Position numbers and translations under genes: made by a program
Shown here: positions 45,113-53,969 of the stretch, piece after piece
Layout of the letters: every line of letters begins with the position of its first letter
How positions within the stretch are numbered: the first letter of the stretch is position 1
DNA from: Rothia amarae
GTDB lineage: Bacteria; Actinomycetota; Actinomycetes; Actinomycetales; Micrococcaceae
NCBI RefSeq assembly: GCF_014705945.2
Contig: NZ_CP061538.1
Location: 1,860,001-1,924,000, forward strand
Direction: 5' to 3'
DNA length: 64,000 nt
Notes under the pieces: model-generated
What the model was told of the DNA's origin: nothing
The model's database searches: none
What the model saw: the letters and a program-made list of their open reading frames with translations, nothing else

Positions 45113-45820
45113 GTGAGTATTAACCCTGAGGAACTTCCCAACCATCCCACAGAGTCTGCCTCCGCAGCCTCGTCTGCTTCTGCCCCTCAGTCGGCAGAAC
45201 CGGAGGTAAAGCCGCAGATTACCGAAAAGCAAGCGGCTCGAATCAATGCCCCAGCACGCAACATGATTATTTCCATGCTGGTGATGATTGCTCTGTTGGT
45301 GCCTTTCCTTTTGCTGGCGCCCCAGCTCACCAACTCACAGAATCATTACGACCCCAACGTCGATCTACACGGCACCGCCTATAACGCATCTCAGGAGGCA
45401 AAGTACCCGGTTGCCGCGCCAGAGCCTGAGGGGTGGACCTACAACTTTGCCCGCTGGACCACAGCACAGGCGGATAAAATCGATGTGTGGAGCACCGGAA
45501 TGGTGACACCCAGTCAAAAATACATCGAACTGATGCAGGCTAAAGGAACTAACCCCACGTGGATCGCTAACAAGGTAGAAAACGCAGCGATTTCAGGCGA
45601 GAAAGAAATCAACGGCACCACCTGGGAAATCCGCACGCTTGAAGATCCCAAAGAAGATAAAACAACTACCTCTTATATTGCTGAGGTCAACGGCACTACC
45701 GTAATTCTCACAGGCGAAGCGGAACCAGCCGAATTTGAGCAGCTAGCAAGCGCCGTCGTCGACTATTCCAGAAACCCCACCATGACGACGGAGCCCACCG
45801 CCTCTTCTGGTATTAAGTAA
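45113..45820 (+). CDS. DUF4245 family membrane-anchored protein
   Basis: About 235 residues from GTG 45113 (AGGGA about 11 bases upstream). An in-frame ATG at 44978 would add 45 residues with no family similarity. An acidic Ser/Ala-rich cytoplasmic part, one membrane helix (MIISMLVMIALLVPFLLLAP) and an extracytoplasmic domain follow: YPVAAPEPEGWTYNFARW, YIELMQAKGTNPTWI, TWEIRTLED and SYIAEVNGTTVILTGEAEPAEFEQLASAVV, the DUF4245 pattern. Function unknown. Divergent from glpX across a 199-bp gap. Confidence 0.88.
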   Translation: MSINPEELPNHPTESASAASSASAPQSAEPEVKPQITEKQAARINAPARNMIISMLVMIALLVPFLLLAPQLTNSQNHYDPNVDLHGTAYNASQEAKYPVAAPEPEGWTYNFARWTTAQADKIDVWSTGMVTPSQKYIELMQAKGTNPTWIANKVENAAISGEKEINGTTWEIRTLEDPKEDKTTTSYIAEVNGTTVILTGEAEPAEFEQLASAVVDYSRNPTMTTEPTASSGIK

Positions 45821-45875
45821 ATCATCAGTAGACTGACATAACGTATTAGTTGGTACAGAAATTAGTGGAGGAATC

Positions 45876-46502
45876 ATGTCCCCAAAGCTCACCCCTGCTC
45901 AGGCTCTGAAAGATCTGCTGGCGGGCAACCAACGCTTTGTGAGCGGAGAAGTAAAACACCCTAACCAGGACGCCCAGCGTCGTGCTGATTTGGCATCGGG
46001 TCAGAACCCCTTTGCTACTTTGTTTGGTTGCGGTGATTCCCGTCTCGCGGCAGAAGTAATTTTTGACCAGGGTCTTGGCGACATGTTCGTGGTACGCACC
46101 GCAGGGCACGTGGTCGAATCAGCAGTATTAGGCTCTATCGAATACGCAGTGGTAGAGCTGGGCACGCCGCTGGTCGTCGTGCTCGGACATGACTCCTGTG
46201 GCGCCGTCACTGCTGCTAAAGATTCGCTGGAAAAGGGCGAACTACCCGGCGGTTACATTCGCAATCTGGTGGAACCCATTTTGCCGTCTGTGATTGCGCC
46301 GCATCTGCCAGAAGACGCCTCAGTCAATGACATGGTTCGCGAACATACCAGGCAGACCTCCGCCCGTATTTTGGAGCAGTCCCACCTGATTGCCCAGGCA
46401 GTCAAAGATAACCGCACCGCCGTTTTAGGCATGTTCTATCATCTGGCAGAGGGTGAAGTTGAGATTGTCTTCGCCTCGGAAAACCTGGCAGATCAGGTCT
46501 AA
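45876..46502 (+). CDS. Beta-class carbonic anhydrase
   Basis: A 208-residue enzyme interconverting CO2 and bicarbonate. Zinc ligands are visible as Cys52 (GCGDSRL, also giving the Asp54-Arg56 dyad), His105 and Cys108 (LGHDSCGAV). VVRTAGHVVESAVLGSIEYAVVELGTPLVVV is the conserved strand-helix between them. GAGGAATC precedes the ATG. It lies between the DUF4245 gene and fumC on the same strand, 55 bp after the former. Bicarbonate could feed PurK and carboxylases. Confidence 0.95.
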   Translation: MSPKLTPAQALKDLLAGNQRFVSGEVKHPNQDAQRRADLASGQNPFATLFGCGDSRLAAEVIFDQGLGDMFVVRTAGHVVESAVLGSIEYAVVELGTPLVVVLGHDSCGAVTAAKDSLEKGELPGGYIRNLVEPILPSVIAPHLPEDASVNDMVREHTRQTSARILEQSHLIAQAVKDNRTAVLGMFYHLAEGEVEIVFASENLADQV

Positions 46503-46546
46503 ATTCTGAGAAATTTGATGGGTATTCATAGAGTATCCAAGCTGTC

Positions 46547-46649
46547 GACCGACGCAGCATCGGCAAGCAATCCCTCTTGCCTGCTTCGCTAGCGCTCAGA
46601 AAGACAATTCACGCCAGACCCAGCCAGCTTGCCTCCTGCTGCGTCGGTC
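46547..46649 (+). repeat. Structured intergenic repeat, copy C
   Basis: 103-bp element between the carbonic anhydrase gene and fumC. The outer stem is a perfect 13 bp (GACCGACGCAGCA with TGCTGCGTCGGTC) and the inner stem a perfect 7 bp (GGCAAGC with GCTTGCC). Both differ in sequence from copies A and B yet remain complementary. The core shares TTCGCTAGCGCTCA and ATTCACGCCAGACCCAGCCA with copy B. Confidence 0.85.
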
Positions 46650-46759
46650 TCCAGCGCTACCTTGTGCATCAGCATCTTCGCTCCTCATATTTCGCAAAGT
46701 TGCAGCTTTTTCTACCCTCGACCATGTAGGACGAGCCCAAACAGACTAAGGTTAGAACT

Positions 46760-48166
46760 ATGGCAGAAAACACTGAATACCGCATTGAACATGACACCAT
46801 GGGTGAAGTTCGAGTTCCCAAAGACGCCCTCTACAGCGCACAGACTCAGCGCGCAGTGGAGAACTTCCCTCTCTCCGGTCAGACCCTCGAATCAGCGCAT
46901 ATCAAGGCGCTCGCCCTGATCAAGAAAGCTGCAGCAACCGCTAACGAAGAACTGAACGTGCTCGACGCTGAGCGCGCACAAGCAATTCGTGATGCCGCTG
47001 ATTTGGTAGCGTCCGGTGAGTACGATGAACACTTCCCCATCGACGTCTTCCAGACCGGTTCGGGAACCTCCTCAAATATGAACACCAACGAGGTCCTCGC
47101 CAACCTGGCGAATAAAGCACTAGAAGGCAAGGACGTCTCGGTTCACCCTAACGACCACGTCAACGCTTCGCAGTCCTCTAACGACGTTTTCCCCACCTCA
47201 GTACACGTGGCAGCAACATCGGCGCTCATCAATGACTTGAAACCCGCCTTGGAATACCTCGCTGAGTCTTTGGAACGTAAAGCTGAGGAGTTCAAGGACG
47301 TCGTCAAGTCGGGTCGTACCCACCTCATGGACGCAACCCCTGTAACTCTGGGTCAGGAGTTCTCCGGTTACGCAGCTCAGGTTCGCTATGGCATCGAGCG
47401 TATTGAGGCGTCTTTGCCCCGTGTAGCTGAAGTTCCCCTGGGCGGAACTGCTGTGGGCACCGGCATCAATACCCCCGATGGTTTCTCTGCTCGCGTGATT
47501 GAACTTCTCGCTGAAGAAACCGGTCTGCCCCTGACCGAAGCACGCAACCATTTTGAGGCTCAGGCAAACCGTGACGGTCTGATTGAAGCATCGGGTCAGT
47601 TGCGCAACATCGCCTACTCCTTCATGAAAATTAACAACGACCTTCGCTGGATGGGTTCTGGTCCAAACACTGGCCTGGGTGAGCTGCACATTCCTGATTT
47701 GCAACCTGGCTCATCTATCATGCCCGGCAAGGTCAACCCAGTGATTTGTGAGGCATCCATCATGGTTGCTGCGCAGGTCATCGGTAACGACACCACTATT
47801 GCGCTTTCCTCCACCAACGGTGCGTTTGAGCTCAACGTGGGTATTCCCGTCATGGCAGCTAACCTCCTGCAGTCAATTCGCTTGCTCACCAACACCTCCC
47901 GCGTGATGGCAGACAAGATGATTGACGGTTTGGAAGCTAACGTAGAGCGTGCCCGTTTCTTGGCTGAAGCTTCGCCGTCCACCGTAACTCCCATGAATAA
48001 ACTCATCGGTTACGAAGCCGCAGCAAAGATTGCTAAGTACTCGGTAGCGCATAAGGTCACTGTTCGTGAAGCTGTGATTGCGCTTGGTTATGTTGAGCGT
48101 GGTGAAGTCACCGAAGCTCAGCTCGATGAGGCGCTGGACGTCACCAAGATGCTCGGTAACTACTAA
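46760..48166 (+). CDS. fumC: Class II fumarate hydratase
   Basis: A 468-residue iron-independent fumarase of the TCA cycle. [19 protein letters not shown] near residue 95-113, [15 protein letters not shown] near 135, [23 protein letters not shown] near 182-204 and the superfamily signature [12 protein letters not shown] near 318 (mobile Ser loop) are all intact. An AAGGTT site precedes the ATG. A hairpin terminator follows 23 bp after the stop. Confidence 0.96.
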   Translation: MAENTEYRIEHDTMGEVRVPKDALYSAQTQRAVENFPLSGQTLESAHIKALALIKKAAATANEELNVLDAERAQAIRDAADLVASGEYDEHFPIDVFQTGSGTSSNMNTNEVLANLANKALEGKDVSVHPNDHVNASQSSNDVFPTSVHVAATSALINDLKPALEYLAESLERKAEEFKDVVKSGRTHLMDATPVTLGQEFSGYAAQVRYGIERIEASLPRVAEVPLGGTAVGTGINTPDGFSARVIELLAEETGLPLTEARNHFEAQANRDGLIEASGQLRNIAYSFMKINNDLRWMGSGPNTGLGELHIPDLQPGSSIMPGKVNPVICEASIMVAAQVIGNDTTIALSSTNGAFELNVGIPVMAANLLQSIRLLTNTSRVMADKMIDGLEANVERARFLAEASPSTVTPMNKLIGYEAAAKIAKYSVAHKVTVREAVIALGYVERGEVTEAQLDEALDVTKMLGNY

Positions 48167-48189
48167 GCCTTCCATGACATTCAGGAGGT

Positions 48190-48223
48190 AAATCCCCGCC
48201 CTTGCTCTCAAGAGCGGGGATTT
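48190..48223 (+). terminator. Rho-independent terminator of fumC
   Basis: AAATCCCCGC and GCGGGGATTT form a perfect 10-bp stem around a 14-base loop, followed by CTTTATATG, 24 bp after the fumC stop. Confidence 0.75.
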
Positions 48224-48356
48224 CTTTATATGACACAAAACTCTGTGATACCAACGATAAGCACCAGCGTTTCGAATCACAGTAGGCTTACTATAGGAAT
48301 ATTTCAGCAATCTAATCTGCTAAAGATAGAAGAAAGACAACGAAAGGGACACTTCA

Positions 48357-50108
48357 GTGAAACTTGCAGAACAAATAATCCAGCAGCTCATTGATGCCGG
48401 CGTCAAGCGTATTTACGGCGTCGTGGGTGATTCACTTAACCCAATTGTGGACGCCGTCCGCGAATCCGGCGGTTCCGCAAAGGGCGGTATCGACTGGGTA
48501 CACGTTCGCCACGAAGAAGTTGCAGCTTTCGCAGCGAGCGCGGAAGCTCAGGTCACCGGTGAATTGGCAGTATGTGCTGGTTCCTGCGGTCCTGGCAATA
48601 TGCACCTGATTAACGGGCTCTACGACGCACATCGTTCGCAAGCTCCTGTTCTGGCTATCGCCTCGCATATTCCTTCTGCTCAGATTGGCACCAGCTACTT
48701 CCAGGAGACCCACCCCGATCGCCTGTTCGCTGAGTGTTCCTCGTATTCAGAGATGGCGATTAATCCCGCACAGACCCTGCGCATCATGAATTCGGCTATG
48801 CGCCACGCCATCGGAAACCGCGGCGTCGCCGTCGTTTCGATTCCCGGTGATATCGCTGCAGAAGAGGCAGTGGAGAACGTTCCCGAGTGGGGAGATTTGC
48901 GCCGCGGCGCCATCGTTCCTGATCAGCAGACCATCCAGGAAATTGCCGATCGCATTAACAAGGCGGACAAGGTAGCTATCTTCGCTGGTGCCGGTGTGGA
49001 GGGTGCTCACAGCGAGTTGGTTGCCCTGGCAGATAAGGCTGCGGCTCCTGTGGGTCACTCCATGCGCGGCAAAATGTTTGTTCAGTACGACAACCCCTTC
49101 GACGTCGGCATGACCGGTCTGCTCGGTTACGGTGAAGCTGCAGAGGGCATGAAGGAAGCCGATCTGATGATTCTCATCGGCACCGACTTCCCCTACGATC
49201 AGTTCCTCCCCGATACCGACACCATCCAGATTGACCGCAACGCCGCCGTCATGGGCCGCCGCACCAACGTGGGTTTGATGGTCGAAGGGGACGCCGGGGC
49301 CACCTTGCGCGCCATCCTGCCGCTGGTCAAGTACAAGAAGAACCGTAAGTTCCTCAAGAGCCTGCTCAAGAAGAACGAAGCCATCATGACCAAGGTCGTA
49401 GGAGCTTACGCTGAGAAGCCTTCCCGCAAGGGTCCTATTCACCCCGAATACGCTATGGCTATTTTGGACGAAGTTGCATCTGAAGACGCCATCTTCACTG
49501 CAGATACTGGCATGTGCAATGTGTGGACCGCTCGCTATGTCACCCCTAATGGCAAGCGTCTTTTGCTCGGTTCGTTCCTCCACGGATCGATGGCGAATGC
49601 GATGCCCATGGCAATTGGTGCCCAGGTTTCCCAGCCCAACCGCCAGGTAATTTCAGTATCGGGCGACGGTGGACTCTCCATGCTGCTGGGCGATTTGCTC
49701 ACTGCTAAGATGTACAACCTGCCCCTCACCGTGGTTGCGTTCAATAACTCAACTCTGGGTATGGTCAAACTCGAGCAGCTGGTGCAGGGCTTTGAAGATT
49801 ATGGTGTGGATGTTCCTGCAACTAACTACGCGGACATCGCAGAAGCTATGGGCTTCCAGGCAATTCGAGTAACCCGCGCTAAGGATCTGAAGGCAGCCTA
49901 CGAGAAGGCTCTTGCCCACAATGGTCCTTCGTTGGTCGAGGTTATTACCGACCCCAACGCTCTATCAATGCCTCCTGAGGTTGAAGCTAGCCAGATTGTT
50001 GGATTCGCGACGTCGCTGTCGAAAATTGCGCTGAACCGTGGCGCTGGTGAAGCTGTGGCTATGGCACGGTCGAACCTGCGCAACGCGCGTGCTTGGCGTC
50101 AGTTCTAA
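48357..50108 (+). CDS. poxB: Pyruvate:quinone oxidoreductase (pyruvate oxidase family)
   Basis: A 583-residue ThDP/FAD enzyme oxidising pyruvate to acetate and CO2 and passing electrons to quinone. The N-terminal domain has VRHEEVAAFAASAEAQVTGELAVCAGSCGPGNMHLINGLYDAH (catalytic Glu near 52). The central FAD domain holds VAIFAGAGVEGAHSELVALADK. The C-terminal ThDP site has SVSGDGGLSMLLGDLLTAKMYNLPLTVVAFNNSTLGMVKLEQ near 435-476. The PoxB type is favoured over peroxide-forming SpxB by length and the C-terminal basic tail (RSNLRNARAWRQF), but the distinction is inferential. GTG start after GAAAGGGA. Confidence 0.9.
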   Translation: MKLAEQIIQQLIDAGVKRIYGVVGDSLNPIVDAVRESGGSAKGGIDWVHVRHEEVAAFAASAEAQVTGELAVCAGSCGPGNMHLINGLYDAHRSQAPVLAIASHIPSAQIGTSYFQETHPDRLFAECSSYSEMAINPAQTLRIMNSAMRHAIGNRGVAVVSIPGDIAAEEAVENVPEWGDLRRGAIVPDQQTIQEIADRINKADKVAIFAGAGVEGAHSELVALADKAAAPVGHSMRGKMFVQYDNPFDVGMTGLLGYGEAAEGMKEADLMILIGTDFPYDQFLPDTDTIQIDRNAAVMGRRTNVGLMVEGDAGATLRAILPLVKYKKNRKFLKSLLKKNEAIMTKVVGAYAEKPSRKGPIHPEYAMAILDEVASEDAIFTADTGMCNVWTARYVTPNGKRLLLGSFLHGSMANAMPMAIGAQVSQPNRQVISVSGDGGLSMLLGDLLTAKMYNLPLTVVAFNNSTLGMVKLEQLVQGFEDYGVDVPATNYADIAEAMGFQAIRVTRAKDLKAAYEKALAHNGPSLVEVITDPNALSMPPEVEASQIVGFATSLSKIALNRGAGEAVAMARSNLRNARAWRQF

Positions 50109-50123
50109 CCTTCTAAAAATCGA

Positions 50124-50183
50124 TTGACCGCCGTAGCGTGTTTTGACCATGAATACCTGGTCAAAACACGCTACGGCGGTCAA
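50124..50183. repeat. Perfect 26-bp inverted repeat with 8-base loop
   Basis: Two perfectly complementary 26-base arms (50124-50149 and 50158-50183, left arm beginning TTGACCGCCGTAGCG and ending TTTTGACCA) around TGAATACC. It lies between the convergent poxB and cadD-like genes. On the plus strand AACTTTT follows. It probably terminates both genes, but the stem is much longer than the other terminators here. Confidence 0.85.
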
Positions 50184-50193
50184 AACTTTTAAC

Positions 50194-50781
50194 CTACAGC
50201 CCGAATGCTCCCCCGCTGACCAAAATCGCAATACCTAGCACAATCAGCACCAGCGGAAAGAGAAAACGCTCCCCTTTTTCAAGCAGTTCATCGATGCCTG
50301 GGCGGGTCGCTACAAATTTGGCGAGATAGACAAGTGCCACGGTCATCAGCAGGAAGAGTAACGAATACACCAGCACGCCCTGATAGCCCACGCTTAAAAA
50401 GACAGGCACATAGACGCCGATGTTGTCTCCACCGTTTGCAAAAGTTACGGTTGCCACGGTTGCTATAGAGACGCCTCGGGAGCTATCAAGCTCATCGTCG
50501 TCCTCGCCACGAAATGCATCCCAAGCCGCTTTGAGCCCGAGAACCAGCGGGATTAAACCAAAATATGGGATAGCTTGTGGGGGCAAGAAAGTGTTCGCAC
50601 CCCAGGCAGTCAGAATAGCCACGGCAAGGATACCCACGAACCCCGCCATCTGACCGAGCATAATGCGCGCGGTCGTTCTAGACTTTCCGGCTCCTCGGGC
50701 AAAAAAGAGCGAAAGGATAATGACGTCGTCGATGTTCGTGACGACAAATAACCCCATGGCTTGAATTATGTGAGTGAGCAC
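50194..50781 (-). CDS. CadD-family cadmium/cation resistance transporter
   Basis: A 195-residue membrane protein with six predicted helices. Helix 1 carries FVVTNIDDVIILSLFFARG (the conserved NIDD) and helix 4 VTFANGGDNIGVYVPVFLSVG (GGDN), matching the CadD/PF03596 group related to LysE exporters. Helix 3 is GLIPLVLGLKAAWDAF, followed by an acidic loop (GEDDDELDSS). Homologs confer cadmium resistance in firmicutes, but many are uncharacterised. No CadC/ArsR-type repressor lies next to it. Convergent with poxB. Confidence 0.85.
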   Translation of the reverse strand: MLTHIIQAMGLFVVTNIDDVIILSLFFARGAGKSRTTARIMLGQMAGFVGILAVAILTAWGANTFLPPQAIPYFGLIPLVLGLKAAWDAFRGEDDDELDSSRGVSIATVATVTFANGGDNIGVYVPVFLSVGYQGVLVYSLLFLLMTVALVYLAKFVATRPGIDELLEKGERFLFPLVLIVLGIAILVSGGAFGL

Positions 50782-50824
50782 TAGAAACCCCTTCTAAAAT
50801 TGCTCTACAACTGATGTGTATTTT

Positions 50825-51310
50825 CTAGACCGATTCAAATCCGAAACGCGCGCCGTTGCGCCAATCTAGCGCAGCGTCGATGCGGTCAATCATGCGTTCC
50901 CCGCACAGATCGTTAATTTCCTCGCGGGTTGCCCAGTGAACCTCTGATGATTCTTCATCGTTGACTTTCGCTTCACCCGCAACATATCTGCAAAAGAAAG
51001 TATGGTCTAAGAACTGACATTTGTCCCCATTAGAAAATTGCTGGGGTGGATCTGCTTTGAGCTGGGCAAATGCCACTACCTCGATGCTTACATTGGCTTC
51101 TTCTTGGGCTTCGCGGACGACGGTGAGCGCAGGGTTCACCCCCGGGTCCACGATGCCGGTAATCGGCGTCCAGCGCCCGTTATCTGACCGTTTAACCAGC
51201 AGAATTTTGCCGTCTGATTCGCGTTGAATGACTGCGGTAGCTCCAGAGAGCCACAGCATCTCATGACCAATTTTTGCTCTTAAGCTGGTAATAAATTCTG
51301 GTGTTGGCAT
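50825..51310 (-). CDS. Nudix hydrolase
   Basis: About 161 residues from ATG 51310, with GGAGGAG seven bases upstream; a longer frame from 51400 has no site. The Nudix box reads GIVDPGVNPALTVVREAQEEANVSIEV: the metal-binding REAQEE core is kept, while the first Glu of the consensus is Val and the last Gly is Asn. WTPITG before the box and EVHWATREEINDLCGERMIDRIDAALDW at the C-terminus fit the general NTP-pyrophosphatase type. It overlaps nothing and lies 16 bp downstream of the prepilin peptidase gene. Substrate unknown. Confidence 0.9.
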   Translation of the reverse strand: MPTPEFITSLRAKIGHEMLWLSGATAVIQRESDGKILLVKRSDNGRWTPITGIVDPGVNPALTVVREAQEEANVSIEVVAFAQLKADPPQQFSNGDKCQFLDHTFFCRYVAGEAKVNDEESSEVHWATREEINDLCGERMIDRIDAALDWRNGARFGFESV

Positions 51311-51326
51311 AAAGGACTCCTCCAGT

Positions 51327-51854
51327 TTAGGCGGGTATAAAAAGGGCGAAGGTGGCGCCGATGAGCATGAAAGGGCCAAACGGGATATGGGTTTTTGCAC
51401 GTGCTTTGCGGGTCACCACCAGCGCAACGCTCACCAAACCTCCCAGTACAAAAGCAATGAGAGTTGCCCAAATACTATTGAGAGGAGCAACAAAACCGCA
51501 TATCAAACCGATAATGCCGGCAAGTTTAACGTCGCCTAGACCCAGTGCGTTGCGGGAAGCTTTGCGTAGAATCCAGTAAGACCCCATCAGAAAGACAGCA
51601 CTATAGGTGCTCTGGCGGGCGTGCCAAAAATCATCGCTCAGTATGAAAATCAGAAAAATCGGTATGCCCACCCAGAGATACAGTGGAAGAACGATTCGAT
51701 CCGGTAAGCGGTGCTCGCGGATATCAATGACACTTAAGCGCACTCCCTGCAACAGAAAAACAACCAGCGCGAACACCAGCAAAGCGCCTTGAACGCCGGC
51801 TACTACATGCCCTGCACTAGCCTGCGCAAAATAATGGTTTAGGTAAACCTGCAT
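51327..51854 (-). CDS. Prepilin peptidase (A24 family)
   Basis: A 175-residue membrane aspartyl protease with about five helices. The two catalytic Asp are in SVIDIREHRLPDRIVLPLYL (near residue 42) and NALGLGDVKLAGIIGLICG (near 107, the GxGDxK motif). IPFGPFMLIGATFAL closes the protein. It lacks the N-terminal methylase domain of the larger PilD type. In actinobacteria such short enzymes process Tad/Flp or type IV pilin precursors, but no pilin genes are in the window. It follows uppS by 14 bp on the same strand. Confidence 0.9.
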   Translation of the reverse strand: MQVYLNHYFAQASAGHVVAGVQGALLVFALVVFLLQGVRLSVIDIREHRLPDRIVLPLYLWVGIPIFLIFILSDDFWHARQSTYSAVFLMGSYWILRKASRNALGLGDVKLAGIIGLICGFVAPLNSIWATLIAFVLGGLVSVALVVTRKARAKTHIPFGPFMLIGATFALFIPA

Positions 51855-51868
51855 GAAAAAGTATCAGC

Positions 51869-52630
51869 TTATGAGCCGTAGCGGCGCTGGCGGTTGGAGA
51901 AATCTCTGAGAGCCCGCAAGAAATCGACGCGACGGAAATCAGGCCACAGAGCTTCGCAGAAGTAAAACTCAGAATAGGCGGATTGCCATGTCAGAAAGCC
52001 AGAGAGCCGTTGCTCACCCGAGGTGCGAATCAATAAATCAGGGTCAGGCATACCCTTGGTGTAAAGGTGGCGGCTAATATCTTCGATATCAAGACCAGCG
52101 GCCACCTCTTGCATCGAACGCCCCGCGGCCGCCTCTTCTTTGAGGAGTTCACGAACGGCGTCCACAATCTCCTGCCGCCCGCCGTACCCCACGGCGATAT
52201 TCACTTGAAGGTCAGAGATTTCCTCGGTTTGCTCCCCAGCTGCGTCAAATGCTTGGCACAGCGACGCCGGCAAAGAGGTCAGTTGCCCCACCGGCCGAAT
52301 TTTGCCTACTTTACTCTCAGCGAGGTAGCCCACCAGGTTCTCGATGACGTCCAGCAAATCTGCCAGTTCGGCAGGGCTCCGCTTGAGGTTTTCAGTAGAA
52401 AGCATGTAGAGAGTCACCATCGGAATGCCCAATTCCCTGCACCATGACAGAAAATCGACCACGTTCTTAGCACCCGCCTCATGCCCGTGTTTGGTGCTCT
52501 CCCCCAGTTGCGCTGCCCAGCGGCGGTTGCCGTCCATCAGCACACCAATATGTTGGGGAAGTTTGTCTGCAGGAATTGCACCAGCCAGTGAGCGCTCGTA
52601 CACGTTATACAGTGGCTGAGATAGCTTCAC
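51869..52630 (-). CDS. uppS: Isoprenyl transferase (polyprenyl diphosphate synthase, cis)
   Basis: A 253-residue cis-prenyltransferase making the polyprenyl carrier for peptidoglycan and surface glycans. HIGVLMDGNRRWAAQLGESTKHGHEAGAKN (residues about 27-56, catalytic Asp in MDGNRRW), TLYMLSTENLKRSPAEL near 84, and the C-terminal DLLIRTSGEQRLSGFLTWQSAYSEFYF near 197-224 are all diagnostic. GTG start at 52630 with GGAG upstream. Divergent from the hlyIII gene, as in other actinobacteria. Confidence 0.95.
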   Translation of the reverse strand: MKLSQPLYNVYERSLAGAIPADKLPQHIGVLMDGNRRWAAQLGESTKHGHEAGAKNVVDFLSWCRELGIPMVTLYMLSTENLKRSPAELADLLDVIENLVGYLAESKVGKIRPVGQLTSLPASLCQAFDAAGEQTEEISDLQVNIAVGYGGRQEIVDAVRELLKEEAAAGRSMQEVAAGLDIEDISRHLYTKGMPDPDLLIRTSGEQRLSGFLTWQSAYSEFYFCEALWPDFRRVDFLRALRDFSNRQRRYGS

Positions 52631-52805
52631 GGATCTGGCTCCTTAGGCATCAATGGACGTATTGCGGTACCAACACACGGTTGGCAACACTTTTTATCGT
52701 ACCGCAGTCTCTCCGCGGTCGCGGTGATGCGCGGAGGCAGTAGAGTCTTTCCCGCAATAGAGGGATAATAGGTGCAACGATTGGTCAAAGAGATGTGAGG
52801 TTCTG

Positions 52806-53507
52806 ATGTCAACTGTTGCGTCTTCAAAGAATAAGAAATCTCGCAGGAAAGTTCCTGCACCCATCGTCATTAACGGTGTTGAGTTGAAACCGCTGATGCG
52901 CGGATGGCTACACGCGGGGTTCGCCCCGTTCGTTTTTGTGGCGGGCATCGTCCTGATTGCGCTCTCCGGCGGCGGGCGTTTGGGGCTGGGGTGCGCGATT
53001 TTTGCACTAACCGGCGTCATGCTTTTTGGTTTTTCTGGAATGTATCACCGCGCTTATTGGCCCGAGCGTCTGCGCTTGTTCTTCAAACGGCTCGACCATG
53101 CAAACATTGCCCTCGTTATAGCTGGCACCTACACGCCTCTTGCTATGGCTCTTCTGAGCGATGCACAGCAAACCACGTTGCTCTGGATTATTTGGGCGTG
53201 CGCGCTGTCGGTGGTGCTGTTTAGGGTTCTATGGACGCATGCGCCGCGCTGGCTCTATACCCCAATTTATGTGGTGATGGGGTTGATGGCGGTGTTCTAC
53301 CTCGGCGACTTCTGGCAGGTATCTCCCCCGGCGACCGTCCTAGTAGCGGTAGGTGGAGCCGTCTATATCTTGGGCGCGGTGTTTTACGCTCTCAAACGCC
53401 CCCACCTGTCCCCGCGTTATTTCGGCTTTCACGAACTATTTCATGTGTGCACCATTATCGGTTTCACGCTGCACTATATAGCAGTTGTCTTCGCGATTTC
53501 TTCCTGA
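52806..53507 (+). CDS. Hemolysin III family membrane protein
   Basis: A 233-residue PAQR-fold protein with seven membrane helices. Conserved elements are MRGWLHAGFAPFVFVAGIVLI near the start, MLFGFSGMYHRAYWPERLRLFFKRLDHANIALVIAGTYTPLA (the S-x3-H and D-H metal residues), and PRYFGFHELFHVCTIIGFTLHYIAV (H-x3-H) at the end. These His and Asp form the zinc site typical of the family; the hemolysin name is historical and the role is unclear. An N-terminal basic stretch of 25 residues precedes helix 1. Confidence 0.9.
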   Translation: MSTVASSKNKKSRRKVPAPIVINGVELKPLMRGWLHAGFAPFVFVAGIVLIALSGGGRLGLGCAIFALTGVMLFGFSGMYHRAYWPERLRLFFKRLDHANIALVIAGTYTPLAMALLSDAQQTTLLWIIWACALSVVLFRVLWTHAPRWLYTPIYVVMGLMAVFYLGDFWQVSPPATVLVAVGGAVYILGAVFYALKRPHLSPRYFGFHELFHVCTIIGFTLHYIAVVFAISS

Positions 53508-53609
53508 ATCCCTGGGCGCAGGCATAGTATTGGGGCGGCTCATAAGGAAAAGAAACAACTCCAGACCGGTGCAATAGTTATAAGCAATCTCCTCATCCAG
53601 CGCAAAGAA

Positions 53610-53635
53610 AAGGGGCTTCCCATCGGGAGCCCCTT
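53610..53635. terminator. Bidirectional terminator
   Basis: AAGGGGCT and AGCCCCTT form a stem, extended by TCCC/GGGA around a three-base loop, in the convergent gap between the hlyIII gene and the small membrane-protein gene. Confidence 0.8.
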
Positions 53636-53639
53636 ATGT

Positions 53640-53969
53640 TTACAAATGGAAATTTTCTCGTGTCTCAGATTTCAACGCCAGATTCTTCAGATCATCAGCG
53701 GTGGTGACCGAGACCGACCCCTCTTGCTCTTGGAGGGCGCGAGCGCGCTCTTCTGCCTCACGCGCCATCGCGTACTCGTTGCGGTAGCGTAGACGGCGCG
53801 CACGTCGAGTCATATCCAACATCAGCAAAATAATCCCGATACCCAGAATCAACGTGATAATAAATCCCATGATTCCAGGGGAACCGGTGGGCGAGCCGTC
53901 CTGGTTATACTGCTGTTGCGTGGCATCGGCTGCAACAATTACTGTGCTAGCTAGAAGAGGGTGAATCAC
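53640..53969 (-). CDS. Small membrane protein of the mca neighbourhood, function unknown
   Basis: A 109-residue protein: a hydrophobic start (MIHPLLASTVIVAADA) that may be a signal, a short Gln/Gly/Pro-rich outside segment, one membrane helix (GIMGFIITLILGIGIILLMLDM, about 33-54) and a basic then Glu-rich helical cytoplasmic tail (RRARRLRYRNEYAMAREAEERARALQEQE). I recognise no domain. A small membrane protein in this place, beside mca and hlyIII, occurs in other actinobacteria, which supports it as a real gene. It is 94 bp downstream of mca on the same strand. Confidence 0.8.
   Translation of the reverse strand: MIHPLLASTVIVAADATQQQYNQDGSPTGSPGIMGFIITLILGIGIILLMLDMTRRARRLRYRNEYAMAREAEERARALQEQEGSVSVTTADDLKNLALKSETRENFHL

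Noticed and set aside
30878-46649. CRISPR array as an explanation for the repeated elements
   Set aside because: Copies are kilobases apart, occur in both orientations, lack spacers and are not near cas genes.
47198-47704. 168-codon minus-strand frame opposite fumC
   Set aside because: Antisense shadow of fumC; no ribosome site or family resemblance.
48747-49583. 278-codon minus-strand open frame opposite poxB
   Set aside because: It lies wholly inside the well-supported poxB gene, has no recognisable domain, and its composition mirrors poxB codon bias.
52627-53020. Minus-strand frames overlapping the start of the hlyIII gene
   Set aside because: They overlap a conserved family's N-terminus and the uppS-hlyIII intergenic gap; no domain or start signal.
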